A stretch of DNA of 64,000 nucleotides from Alicyclobacillus mali NBRC 102425. GTDB taxonomy: Bacteria > Bacillota > Bacilli > Alicyclobacillales > Alicyclobacillaceae. Location: assembly GCF_001570745.1 (NCBI RefSeq), contig NZ_BCSG01000011.1:39307-103306 (forward strand), given 5' to 3'. Positions 53,546 to 61,446 of the stretch are shown piece by piece. Both the position numbers and the translations under genes were made by a program. Every line of letters begins with the position of its first letter. Position 1 is the stretch's first letter. The notes under the pieces were generated by a model. It was not told the origin of the DNA, did not search any database, and saw nothing but the letters and a program-made list of their open reading frames with translations.

Positions 53546-55033
53546 TCACGCCGTGACCACCTCGCCCGCCTCGACGCGATCGGCCGCTTCCCGCAATCGG
53601 CGCACGGCTTCGTCGCGCCCGACGAGCGCGATGACGTCAAACAAACCGGGCCCCACGGTCAAGCCGGTGATGGCCAAACGCACGGGGTGAATCAGTTCGC
53701 CCGATTTGACCCCCATTTCCTCAATCCACCGCCGGAACTCGCGCTCAATGACAGGCGCCAGAAACGGTGCCACCCCCGCCAGGCGATCCGCCACGGTCCT
53801 TAGCCTACTCGCGGTCTCAGGATGCGCGAAGTGCTTGCGAACGCCCTTTTCGTCGTACGCGCGGACCGGTTCAAAGTACGGTCGCACCCCGTCGACGAGC
53901 TCCTGGAGGTTGCGGCTGCGCGTCTGCACGAACGCGACCACGGTGCGCACCCACATCAGGACCTCTCGGCGACACTCGTCCTCCGCCACATACCCCCGCT
54001 CCACCAACTGCGGCCACGCCTCATCCATGACCGCCTCAGGGGATTGCTGCCGGAAATAGTGGGCGTTGAGCCACTCCAGTTTCTTGACGTCATAGATGGC
54101 GGCATGCTTGGCCACTTTCTCGAGATCAAACAACTGGATGGCCGTTTCCCGATCCACGATCTCCCGATCGTCCCCCGGAGAGAAGCCGAGAAGTAACAGA
54201 TAGTTCACGAGCGCCTCGGGCAGGATGCCCATGTCCCGATACTCGCTCACGCTCGTGGCCCCATGGCGTTTGGACAGCTTGCTGCGATCCGGCGCGAGGA
54301 TCATGGGAACATGCGCGAACGCCGGCGGCTCGGCGCCGAGCGCCTCGAACAGCACGATATGGCGAGGCGTGTTGGACAAGTGCTCCTCCGCCCGGATGAC
54401 GTGCGAGATCTTCATTTCCACATCGTCCACGCACGAGGCAAAATGGTACGTCGGCGTATCGTCCGCTTTCCAGATGATGAAATCGTCGATCTCGCTGTTG
54501 GCGAACGCGACATCCCCTCGAATCAGATCGTGCACGACGGTCTCGCCCTCAAAGCGGCTGCGGATCCGGTACACGTGAGGCTCGCCCGCTGCGATACGGC
54601 GAGATCGCTCTTCAGGAGACAAATGGCGGCAGCGGCCCACGTAGCGAGGCGGCTTCCCCTCTCGCTGCGCAGCCTCGCGGTCCCGAGCGAGCTCCTCGGG
54701 CGTGCAGAAGCACGGGTACGCCTTGTCCTCGGCCAGGAGCCTGTCCAACTGGCGGCGGTAGATGTCCATGCGCTCCGATTGGCGGTAGGGGCCATAAGGG
54801 CCTCCCACGTCTGGACCTTCGTCCCACAGAATGCCTAGCCAACGCAGTCCCTCTAAAATCTGCTGATACGAAGCTTCCGTCGAACGCGCGCGATCCGTAT
54901 CGTCGATTCGAAGGACAAACTTGCCCCCGTGCTTTCGCGCAAACAACCAGTTGAAGTACGCCGTGCGCGCGCCCCCGATATGAAGCGCCCCCGTAGGGCT
55001 CGGCGCAAAACGAACACGAACTTCTTGAGCCAT
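53546..55033 (-). CDS. gltX: Glutamate--tRNA ligase
   Basis: Class I synthetase charging tRNA-Glu, and in most Bacillales also tRNA-Gln for later amidation. The ATP motifs are HIGG in FAPSPTGALHIGGARTAYF and KLSKRHG. ATG 55033 has GGAGG upstream; 495 residues. It provides glutamyl-tRNA, the substrate of the HemA made in this window. A tRNA-Gln and a tRNA-Glu gene lie directly downstream in their own operon, a convenient but not necessarily functional arrangement. Confidence 0.97.
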   Translation of the reverse strand: MAQEVRVRFAPSPTGALHIGGARTAYFNWLFARKHGGKFVLRIDDTDRARSTEASYQQILEGLRWLGILWDEGPDVGGPYGPYRQSERMDIYRRQLDRLLAEDKAYPCFCTPEELARDREAAQREGKPPRYVGRCRHLSPEERSRRIAAGEPHVYRIRSRFEGETVVHDLIRGDVAFANSEIDDFIIWKADDTPTYHFASCVDDVEMKISHVIRAEEHLSNTPRHIVLFEALGAEPPAFAHVPMILAPDRSKLSKRHGATSVSEYRDMGILPEALVNYLLLLGFSPGDDREIVDRETAIQLFDLEKVAKHAAIYDVKKLEWLNAHYFRQQSPEAVMDEAWPQLVERGYVAEDECRREVLMWVRTVVAFVQTRSRNLQELVDGVRPYFEPVRAYDEKGVRKHFAHPETASRLRTVADRLAGVAPFLAPVIEREFRRWIEEMGVKSGELIHPVRLAITGLTVGPGLFDVIALVGRDEAVRRLREAADRVEAGEVVTA

Positions 55034-55107
55034 GCCCGAACCTCCTGTCGAATTGCCCGCGGATATCCGCCGCACCTGTGCGCACACTAGGCGCGAGGTG
55101 AACCAAC

Positions 55108-55440
55108 ATGAAGAAGCCGAACCGCCATCCGAAGACTTCCCCAGTCTCGAGCCCCAACTCCGGCGCGTACGATCCCGGCCCCGTCGAACAGGGTGAGACC
55201 GATTATCCGACGGCCGACGTCGCCGCCGCGCAAGCCGCCACCTACGATCTCGCCGTCGAGGAGTTCCCGGAGGGCCCCTACGGCGCCACGACCGACGAGC
55301 GGCGCCTCGGGAAGACGTCCCCCTGGCTTCCCGGCCAGATGGTGAGCGGCCGCTTTCGCGACACCAACATGATCACGTCGGATCGCCATACCGCGCCGTA
55401 CGAGCAGGACGGCGATGACACGTACGAGGATCGATCCTAA
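55108..55440 (+). CDS. Hypothetical acidic, proline-rich small protein
   Basis: The 110-residue product is hydrophilic and probably disordered in its N-terminal third (KKPNRHPKTSPVSSPNSGAY). A conserved-looking core is VEEFPEGPYGATTDERRLGK, followed by SPWLPGQ and a region ending in acidic residues. ATG 55108 has GAGGTGA 6 bases upstream. It is divergent from gltX. No family is confidently recognised; the compact EFPEGPYG motif recalls short spore-former proteins of unknown function, but that is only an impression. Confidence 0.75.
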   Translation: MKKPNRHPKTSPVSSPNSGAYDPGPVEQGETDYPTADVAAAQAATYDLAVEEFPEGPYGATTDERRLGKTSPWLPGQMVSGRFRDTNMITSDRHTAPYEQDGDDTYEDRS

Positions 55441-55449
55441 ACGCGCGCA

Positions 55450-55484
55450 CGGCCGGATGGCAACTTCCGGCGTTGCCCCGGCCG
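55450..55484. terminator. Symmetric hairpin between convergent genes
   Basis: CGGCCGG (55450-55456) pairs with CCGGCCG (55478-55484) and inner GGCAAC with GTTGCC. It lies between the ends of the small plus-strand gene and hisC. No U-runs flank it, so it may end both transcripts only weakly. Confidence 0.45.
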
Positions 55485-55506
55485 CGCGATGGCGCCATGT
55501 TGCGCC

Positions 55507-56607
55507 TCAATGCGTTTGACCGACCACCTCGAGCAGCGCGGCGATGCACATTTCGTTTTCTTCAGGCGTTCCAAAGGTGATACGGACGTACGATTCAAGC
55601 CCGCGGAATCCCGTTCTCACCAGGATGGCCCGCCGCATCAGCGCCTCAAACACCGCCGCGCCGTCGCCGACCTCCACCAGGCAAAAGTTTGCCTCGCTCG
55701 GCATCACGCGGATCCCATGTTCGGCCAGCCGCCCGTATTGAAACCTCGCCTGGGACGCGAGCGCCTGCGACCGCCGAACATGCTCGACATCCTCAAGCGC
55801 CGCGATGGCGCCAATTTGGGCCACCCGGTTCACGTTGAAAGGCTCCCGCACGCGGTGAATGAACTGAATGACGTCCGCGTTCGCCACCAGATACCCCACG
55901 CGCAATCCGGCCAGCCCATACAGCTTCGAAAATGTGAACAGAAAGCCCACGTTCCCGCGTTGAAGCTCCTCCGGACGAAGCTGCAGGCGCTCCTCATCCA
56001 AGGCGTAGTTGTCGTACGCCATGTCGACCACGACGAACACGTCGTCCGGAATTCGCGCCATGAGCGCCTCGAACTCACTACGTTTCAACACGGTCCCGGT
56101 CGGATTGTTGGGTGTGCACAGGTACACGATCTTCGTCCGAGGCGTGACGGCCTCTGCCATGGCATCCACGTCGTATGTAAAATCCAGCTTCAGCGGCACG
56201 GGGCGAACGCGCGCGTCCATCACCTGTGCGCCGAATCCGTACTGGGAGAACGACGGATGCGGCACGACGATCTCGTCCCCCGGCTCGAGAAACGTTTCGG
56301 AGACGAGCTTGATGACGTCATCGGAGCCGTTGCCAACGAGCACTTGATCCGGCGAAATCCCGTGATGACGAGCGATGGCCTCGCGAACGAGATCACTCGC
56401 GCCATCGGGATATAAGTGAAGCCGCGGCAGTTCCTTGCGAATGGCCTCGATGGCGAGCGGAGAAGGGCCTAGTGCGTTTTCATTCGAATTGAGCTTGATG
56501 ATGCGCCGGTTCCCCAGTTCTCGGCGCAGCGTTTCGTCGCTCAGGCCCGGCTTGTAGGGCTCGATGGCGGCCAGGTTTCCCCTCACCCTGGTTGTGACGT
56601 CGGACAT
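55507..56607 (-). CDS. hisC: Histidinol-phosphate aminotransferase
   Basis: Fold-type I PLP enzyme making histidinol phosphate from imidazole-acetol phosphate in histidine synthesis; in Bacillus it also acts in Tyr and Phe synthesis. The PLP-lysine motif FTFSKLYGLAGLRVGYLV is near residue 225, with VYLCTPNNPTGTVL and DMAYDNYALDEERL also present. ATG 56607 has GGGAGGTG; 366 residues. It is not next to other his genes. The DUF502 gene lies upstream on the same strand, 63 bases away. Confidence 0.93.
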   Translation of the reverse strand: MSDVTTRVRGNLAAIEPYKPGLSDETLRRELGNRRIIKLNSNENALGPSPLAIEAIRKELPRLHLYPDGASDLVREAIARHHGISPDQVLVGNGSDDVIKLVSETFLEPGDEIVVPHPSFSQYGFGAQVMDARVRPVPLKLDFTYDVDAMAEAVTPRTKIVYLCTPNNPTGTVLKRSEFEALMARIPDDVFVVVDMAYDNYALDEERLQLRPEELQRGNVGFLFTFSKLYGLAGLRVGYLVANADVIQFIHRVREPFNVNRVAQIGAIAALEDVEHVRRSQALASQARFQYGRLAEHGIRVMPSEANFCLVEVGDGAAVFEALMRRAILVRTGFRGLESYVRITFGTPEENEMCIAALLEVVGQTH

Positions 56608-56670
56608 CCTGCGCACCTCCCACGTGTCATGCTCTTCATTGTACAGGATATCGGCCTGCGCCGTCACCGC

Positions 56671-57372
56671 TCACGCTCCAAAGGGCGGCGGAGGGGGCTT
56701 CGGCCCCTCTGAAGTCTCAGGGCCTTCCCCACCCACTGGCGCTTGCGCACTCGGCTGCCTTCCCTTTCCCTCGGGTTCCAGCCCTCGAGTCTCGCCGAGT
56801 CCCGCGGACAATGCGAACCGCCAGGCGGACTCCACGCTGAGGTCGACCGGCTTGACGCGATCGCGCGGGACAAGGACCGTCACGCCCGCGAACTGAAACG
56901 CGTTGGGGAGATACACGGCCACCATCCGCCCCTGTGGATCGAGCGCTTCGGGAAGCGTTTCGGACGTGATAAAGCCGAGCACCTGCGCGCGTTCGTCAGG
57001 CCACATCACGAGCACAGGGGTTTGGAACGCCGTTCGCCGCCGGAACAAGTTCTCGATGAGTTCCTTGACCGTGGTGTAGACGGTGCGCACGACGGGGATA
57101 TGGGTAAAGAGGCGATCCGCCCATTGCAGCACAATCCGGCTGACGTATGCGCGCGACAACAGGCCGATGACGAACAGCGCCGCGAGGACGATCAAAAAAC
57201 CAAGACCCGGGATGTGAAGATAGACCCACGGGATGTACCAACTGACGAGTCCATCGACCTGGTTGACGACGAATACCACCACCCAGATGGCCAGCGCAAA
57301 CGGCAGGATGGTCGCGAGGCCGATACCCAGGTACTGGGCCAGTTTTCGAAGGATCTCCTTCACCCAATTCAT
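56671..57372 (-). CDS. DUF502-family membrane protein
   Basis: Two membrane helices (LGIGLATILPFALAIWVVVF and LGFLIVLAALFVIGLLSRAY) precede a soluble domain with the family signature RLFTHIPVVRTVYTTVKELI and VLVMWPDERAQVLGFITSE, then a C-terminal Pro/Gly-rich tail ending PKPPPPPFG. 233 residues; the GGTGA site lies 6 bases before ATG 57372. Biochemical function is unknown. It follows the calcium exchanger by 6 bases and is probably co-transcribed. Confidence 0.88.
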   Translation of the reverse strand: MNWVKEILRKLAQYLGIGLATILPFALAIWVVVFVVNQVDGLVSWYIPWVYLHIPGLGFLIVLAALFVIGLLSRAYVSRIVLQWADRLFTHIPVVRTVYTTVKELIENLFRRRTAFQTPVLVMWPDERAQVLGFITSETLPEALDPQGRMVAVYLPNAFQFAGVTVLVPRDRVKPVDLSVESAWRFALSAGLGETRGLEPEGKGRQPSAQAPVGGEGPETSEGPKPPPPPFGA

Positions 57373-57378
57373 CTCCTG

Positions 57379-58434
57379 TCACCCCGGCAAGCTGTAGAAG
57401 CCAGCCGCCAGCACCACGTAGGCGCCAAAGGCCATGGCGCCTTCCAGCCAATTGGACTCCCCATCCATGACGAGAACGACCACCAGCAAGACGGCGGCCA
57501 TCATGCTGACCACCTCGGGCCAGGTGAACGCGAACGTGAACGGAACGCCCATCAAAGCGCCGATGAAAAACAGAACCGGCGCGATGAACATGGCGACTTG
57601 AAGCGTGCTTCCCACGGCAATCTCGAGCGACAGATCCATGCGGTTTTTCCAAGCCATCCAAACCGCCGAAGCGTGCTCGGCGGCATTCCCGATAATGGCG
57701 ACAACCACCACGCCGATGAACACTTCGCTCCAACCGAGATGTGCCGCGATGGAACGCACCGACCCGACCAACCAGTCGCTCTCCAGGCTGACGAGAACGG
57801 TCGAGGCCGCGAGCAGCACCACATGGACGAGAACCGGCCTGCTCGGCGCGGAAGCGTCGTCCTCTTCATGCTGAATCGCTTGAAACAGTTCGCGATGGGT
57901 GAACAGGCTGAAGTAGAGTCCCAGTAGATAGACCACGAGGGAGACGGCGGCTGCCCCGTACGACAGGACCGGGGATACGTGGGCGGCGCCGTAGGCGAAT
58001 GCGGTGGGCACCACAAACGCAACGCCAATCCCCAGCATCAACATGGAGCCGTGACTGCGCGCCACACGGACATTGAACTTCTGAATCGGATGGCGCAATC
58101 CCCCTACGAAGAACGAAAGGCCCAAGACAAACAGCAGATTGCTGATGATGGAGCCCGTGATGGACGACTTGACCAAAGGAATGAGCCCGTCCTTCAGGGA
58201 AAACACGCCGATGATAAGCTCGACGGCGTTGCCGAACGTCGCGGATAAGAGGCCTCCCAATCGCTCACCGGACCTCGCCGCGATGGCCTCCGTCGCCCGC
58301 CCCATGATGGCCGCGAGCGGGATGACTGCCGCTGACGACACAAAGAACTGCATCACAGGGCTTTGCAACCAAAGATGAACGCCGATGCTCCATGCGGTCA
58401 GAACCACCGCAGCGATCGAGATCAGGACATTCAA
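57379..58434 (-). CDS. Calcium/proton exchanger (CaxA/ChaA family)
   Basis: Eleven-helix cation exchanger. The two alpha-repeats are visible, the first as GLLSATFGNAVELIIGVFSL near residue 62 with the key Glu, the second as VVAIIGNAAEHASAVWMAWK near 230. TTG 58434 is preferred because AGGAGGAG lies upstream and the protein then begins in the first helix; ATG 58470 is possible. About 351 residues. It is followed closely by the DUF502 gene. It likely expels Ca2+ using the proton gradient, valuable for an acid-loving cell. Confidence 0.92.
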   Translation of the reverse strand: MNVLISIAAVVLTAWSIGVHLWLQSPVMQFFVSSAAVIPLAAIMGRATEAIAARSGERLGGLLSATFGNAVELIIGVFSLKDGLIPLVKSSITGSIISNLLFVLGLSFFVGGLRHPIQKFNVRVARSHGSMLMLGIGVAFVVPTAFAYGAAHVSPVLSYGAAAVSLVVYLLGLYFSLFTHRELFQAIQHEEDDASAPSRPVLVHVVLLAASTVLVSLESDWLVGSVRSIAAHLGWSEVFIGVVVVAIIGNAAEHASAVWMAWKNRMDLSLEIAVGSTLQVAMFIAPVLFFIGALMGVPFTFAFTWPEVVSMMAAVLLVVVLVMDGESNWLEGAMAFGAYVVLAAGFYSLPG

Positions 58435-58548
58435 TCGCGTCTCTCCTCCTGGTGATACCGTCTGCGCCATTCCTCAAAAATCTATCAAAACCATACCAAA
58501 TGTCCACGCTCCCTCGCACGGGTCTCACCGGGTTCCACGTGACAAGTG

Positions 58549-58557
58549 TGCTACAAT
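58549..58557 (+). promoter_or_regulatory. Extended -10 promoter before the small cytosolic gene
   Basis: TGCTACAAT (58549-58557) matches an extended -10 (TGn then TACAAT), with no good -35. It lies about 25 bases before the ATG of the next gene. Confidence 0.4.
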
Positions 58558-58580
58558 GAGGCGAGAAAGGGGACCGCGCG

Positions 58581-58946
58581 ATGTATGCATTTCCCAAGGT
58601 CAAACGGCTGCGAGGGGAACTCAAGCGAAGCGAAGTCCGCAACCAGGTGAAGTATCAGCTGACGACGCGCGAATTCGTCCAACAGCGAGGCCGAACGACG
58701 TATCGAATCGCGCTCGAACACATTCTCGGCATGGTGGAATGCTCGGACGCCGAATACTTGCGCCACGCAAAGCCGCTGTTTGGAAGCACCCCCGACCCGT
58801 TCGGAAAACCCTACAAAATTGTCACCGTTTTGATGCACCTCGTCACGGAGGTGGGCGTGATCGAGCAACAAGGCGTGTCGTTCTACACGCGCCTTTCCCC
58901 TGGGTTTGCGGCGCACATGGAGAGCCTTCTCGCCGAAAGCGGCTGA
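58581..58946 (+). CDS. Hypothetical soluble protein of 121 residues
   Basis: No family recognised. Charged and helical, it opens YAFPKVKRLRGELKRSEVRN, then REFVQQRGRTTYRIALEHIL, and the rest (YKIVTVLMHLVTEVGVIEQQ, then GFAAHMESLLAESG) is compact. ATG 58581 has AAAGGGGA 7 bases upstream. It is transcribed alone on the plus strand. The N-terminal basic helix could allow nucleic-acid contact, but nothing shows this. The region up to cax is divergent. Confidence 0.75.
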   Translation: MYAFPKVKRLRGELKRSEVRNQVKYQLTTREFVQQRGRTTYRIALEHILGMVECSDAEYLRHAKPLFGSTPDPFGKPYKIVTVLMHLVTEVGVIEQQGVSFYTRLSPGFAAHMESLLAESG

Positions 58947-58953
58947 GGCCGAG

Positions 58954-59163
58954 TCAGCGGTCTTTTGGGCCCCGGCGCCTCTTCCGGCTCGACCAAAAGG
59001 TCCTCAGATACCGAACACCTAGAATGGCGGCACAAGCCGCCACCACGCCGTATCCCACCCACCGGATGCCCGAGGCGCCGGTCCAACGCGCCAAGAAGCC
59101 CGAAAACTCGTACGCGGCGATGGCGACGCCGGCAAACATCCAGTTCGGATACCGTTCGTTCAT
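58954..59163 (-). CDS. Two-helix small membrane protein
   Basis: The 69-residue product has helices near residues 8-25 (WMFAGVAIAAYEFSGFLARW) and 33-50 (VGYGVVAACAAILGVRYLRT), then a basic tail (SSRKRRRGPKD). ATG 59163 has TGGAGG 6 bases upstream and overlaps the stop of the DUF72 gene as ATGA, so translation is coupled. No family is recognised. The longer frame upstream lies inside the DUF72 gene and is not used. Confidence 0.75.
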   Translation of the reverse strand: MNERYPNWMFAGVAIAAYEFSGFLARWTGASGIRWVGYGVVAACAAILGVRYLRTFWSSRKRRRGPKDR

Positions 59164-60041
59164 GACAGGCCTCCATCGTTCTCGTCGCTCCACAGGCGGA
59201 TCTGGTCTCCGCGCTCGAGAAGAGGTCTTGGGCGCCTCGCGAGATGGAGAAGATCCAGCCAATCGAATGCGTTCCATACAGCATCGTTGTTCGAGTTGTT
59301 GTTCATCAGAATGTGAACCTCTCGAACCTGCCCGGCGAGAGCGCGCACATCTGGAACGAGCTCGCGGAGCTCGTCCTGGGTGTATCGATAATGGAATCGC
59401 TCCTTGGACGAACCGAGACCCTTTTGATTCCACGTCTCGCGATTCCGGCCGTGCATGCGGAAAATGGCGAGATCGGGCGCGGTCGCGCGGGGAATGTACG
59501 GGACCGACGTCCGCCCCGCGTCGGGTTCATCACAGATCACGTGAACGGCGCCGAGCGCCTGAAGCCATTCGAGCGTCCGACCGGTACGTTCGTCGGTAGC
59601 GTACCAACTGCGCTCGCGAAATTCCACCGCCACTCGGTGGGGATGCAGGAAATCCACCATGCGTTCGACCGTCACGCGATGCTGGCGCGTCGCGTCAAAC
59701 CACGGGGGGAACTGCAGCAAGATGACACCCAGTTGTCCCCGCTCCACGACAGGTTGTAGGCCCGCCAAAAACGCCTTGCCCACGGCTCGGCGCTCCTCTG
59801 GAGACATCGTGCGGACGTGAAACGTCAGCGCGCCCGGCGCCTTGACGTGAAACATGAAGGAAGGGCTCACCTGCTCGAGCCATCGCTCCCACACGCGGGC
59901 CTCCGCGATGCGGTAAAAGGTGCTGTCGATCTCGACGAGATCGAAATACGAGGCGTAGTAGGCAAGCCGGAACTCCCGGGGCCAGGTACGAGGGTAGAAG
60001 TCGTCGTGATCGTGAAAAGCGCACGTTCCGACGCGTATCAT
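59160..60041 (-). CDS. DUF72 (YecE-like) family protein
   Basis: Recognised by the TIM-barrel-like signature IRVGTCAFHDHDDFYPRTWP at the start, then FDLVEIDSTFYRIAEARVWE, FMFHVKAPGALTFH, VILLQFPPWFD, VAVEFRERSWY and HILMNNNSNNDAVWNAFDWL. 293 residues. The family has no firmly proved activity. ATG 60041 has GGGGAGG. It is coupled with the small membrane gene downstream. A divergent plus-strand gene begins about 100 bases upstream. Confidence 0.92.
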   Translation of the reverse strand: MIRVGTCAFHDHDDFYPRTWPREFRLAYYASYFDLVEIDSTFYRIAEARVWERWLEQVSPSFMFHVKAPGALTFHVRTMSPEERRAVGKAFLAGLQPVVERGQLGVILLQFPPWFDATRQHRVTVERMVDFLHPHRVAVEFRERSWYATDERTGRTLEWLQALGAVHVICDEPDAGRTSVPYIPRATAPDLAIFRMHGRNRETWNQKGLGSSKERFHYRYTQDELRELVPDVRALAGQVREVHILMNNNSNNDAVWNAFDWLDLLHLARRPRPLLERGDQIRLWSDENDGGLS

Positions 60042-60066
60042 GCCGGACCTCCCCGCGGTGCGGGCT

Positions 60067-60096
60067 TTGACCCCGTTCTTCGCAGATCGATATAAT
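60067..60096 (+). promoter_or_regulatory. Sigma-A promoter of the zinc-ribbon gene
   Basis: TTGACC (60067-60072) and a perfect TATAAT (60091-60096) are 18 bases apart, with the start expected near 60103. Confidence 0.65.
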
Positions 60097-60143
60097 GGTG
60101 GACGTGAACGCGATATCTAGGTCTTGGATGGGAGATGAACGAC

Positions 60144-60329
60144 ATGGCGAGCGCTCAACACGCCATCCGCTGTCCGCACTGCGATCATACCTGGTTCCGG
60201 GAAGAACGCCAAGTCGAGCTTGACTCCAGCGTCGTGATCAAGCCTGGCATGCCCGTCGAAGGTCGCGTCGTGCGCGAGCAATACGTCTACATTTGCGCGA
60301 ACTGCAATCAGGTCTTATATCACGAATGA
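60144..60329 (+). CDS. Small zinc-ribbon protein
   Basis: The 61-residue product has two CxxC pairs, IRCPHCDHTWFREE near residue 12 and YICANCNQVLYHE at the end, separated by a beta segment with VIKPGMPVEGRVVREQYV. This is a treble-clef or zinc-ribbon pattern. ATG 60144 has GGGAGA 8 bases upstream; an ATG at 60135 is in frame. It has a strong sigma-A promoter. The partner and role are unknown; it could bind RNA or protein. Confidence 0.75.
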   Translation: MASAQHAIRCPHCDHTWFREERQVELDSSVVIKPGMPVEGRVVREQYVYICANCNQVLYHE

Positions 60330-60362
60330 CGCGTTTCACAGGTCCATCCCGGTATAAAGATC

Positions 60363-60394
60363 CCCATCTCCTCACACGATAACGAGGAGATGGG
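60363..60394 (+). promoter_or_regulatory. Hairpin overlapping the LCP gene ribosome site
   Basis: CCCATCTCCTC (60363-60373) and GAGGAGATGGG (60384-60394) form an 11-bp stem with a 10-base loop. The 3' arm reaches into the GGGAGGG ribosome site (60392-60398) of the LCP gene. A -10-like TATAAA lies at 60353-60358 just before. Lowered translation by folding is inferred. Confidence 0.5.
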
Positions 60395-60404
60395 AGGGAT
60401 CGCC

Positions 60405-61439
60405 TTGAAGCGACACGGTCGGCGTTTGGCGTGGGTGGCCGTGGCTGCCGCGGCGTTCGGAGCCTGGCACGCCTGGCCTCGGCCGGAAAGGCCGCATGCG
60501 CACGCGCATGGCTCGCACTCGGTCGCGCCGTCTTCCGCCAGTTGGACCGCCACGGACCCAGGCACCACGCGGCTTGGGGGGCGCGAGACGATTCTCGTCT
60601 TGGGCAGCGACAAGCGCCCGGAAGACCCGCGCGGGAATGCCGACGTGCTCCTCGTCGCGAGCCTCGATGACAGCCATCGCCGCATTGAACTCCTCTCCAT
60701 CCCGCGCGACACCCAGGTGGCTTTCCCGGACGGCCGCTATCACAAGATCAATGAAGCCCTGGCGAGCGGCGGGCCAGAAGAGACCTGCATGCTGGTGGAG
60801 CGCTTGATTGGTCTCCCCATCGACCATTACGCCATCATTCGATTCGATGCGCTCGTGCACATGGTGAATCGCATCGGCGGCCTCGACATCGATGTGCCGC
60901 GCAACATGGATTACCGCACGGGCGACAAGGTGTACGGCGTCATTCACTTGCGGAAAGGCCGGCATCACCTGAGCGGCGAACAGGCGCTCCAGTTTGTCCG
61001 CTACCGCCACGACGCGCTCGGCGACATTGGGCGCACCGAGCGACAGCAGGCGTTTCTCGTGGCGCTGAAGGATCAGCTCCTTCGCCCTCAAACGCTGCCC
61101 CGGCTGCCCGAAGTGGCATTCGACGCGTGGAAGATGATCGACACCGACATGTCCCTCGGCGACATTTCGCGGCTGGCGGCGCGCGCGCCGCAGTACAAGA
61201 CGTACCGGACCGTGCACACCACCCTGCCGGGCTCCTTTCACGATCCCGACCCGTCCATCCCGGGAGACTTGAGCTACTGGGTGGTCAATCCGATTGAAGC
61301 CCGGTACGTCGCCAAGCGGTTTTTCGCGGATGGCGAAGTGCCGCCGCGGATCATTCAGGATCCTCGGGAGACGCGCACCTGGCTTCCGCCAGAGGCACGC
61401 GCGGCTCAAAGGCCCGCCGACCGTTCGACATCGGGCTGA
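60405..61439 (+). CDS. LytR-CpsA-Psr (LCP) family cell-envelope ligase
   Basis: Transfers glycopolymers such as teichoic acids from lipid carriers to peptidoglycan, outside the membrane. An N-terminal anchor (LAWVAVAAAAFGAWHAW) is followed by the LCP domain: ETILVLGSDKRPEDPRGNAD, IELLSIPRDTQVAFPDGRYH, KINEALASGGPE, GGLDIDVPRNMDYRTGD, QALQFVRYRHDALGDIGRTE. TTG 60405 has GGGAGGG about 6 bases upstream and gives 344 residues; ATG 60390 abuts its site and is less likely. It is convergent with the glycosyltransferase gene, with an 8-base gap. Confidence 0.94.
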   Translation: MKRHGRRLAWVAVAAAAFGAWHAWPRPERPHAHAHGSHSVAPSSASWTATDPGTTRLGGRETILVLGSDKRPEDPRGNADVLLVASLDDSHRRIELLSIPRDTQVAFPDGRYHKINEALASGGPEETCMLVERLIGLPIDHYAIIRFDALVHMVNRIGGLDIDVPRNMDYRTGDKVYGVIHLRKGRHHLSGEQALQFVRYRHDALGDIGRTERQQAFLVALKDQLLRPQTLPRLPEVAFDAWKMIDTDMSLGDISRLAARAPQYKTYRTVHTTLPGSFHDPDPSIPGDLSYWVVNPIEARYVAKRFFADGEVPPRIIQDPRETRTWLPPEARAAQRPADRSTSG

Positions 61440-61446
61440 CGTTTGG

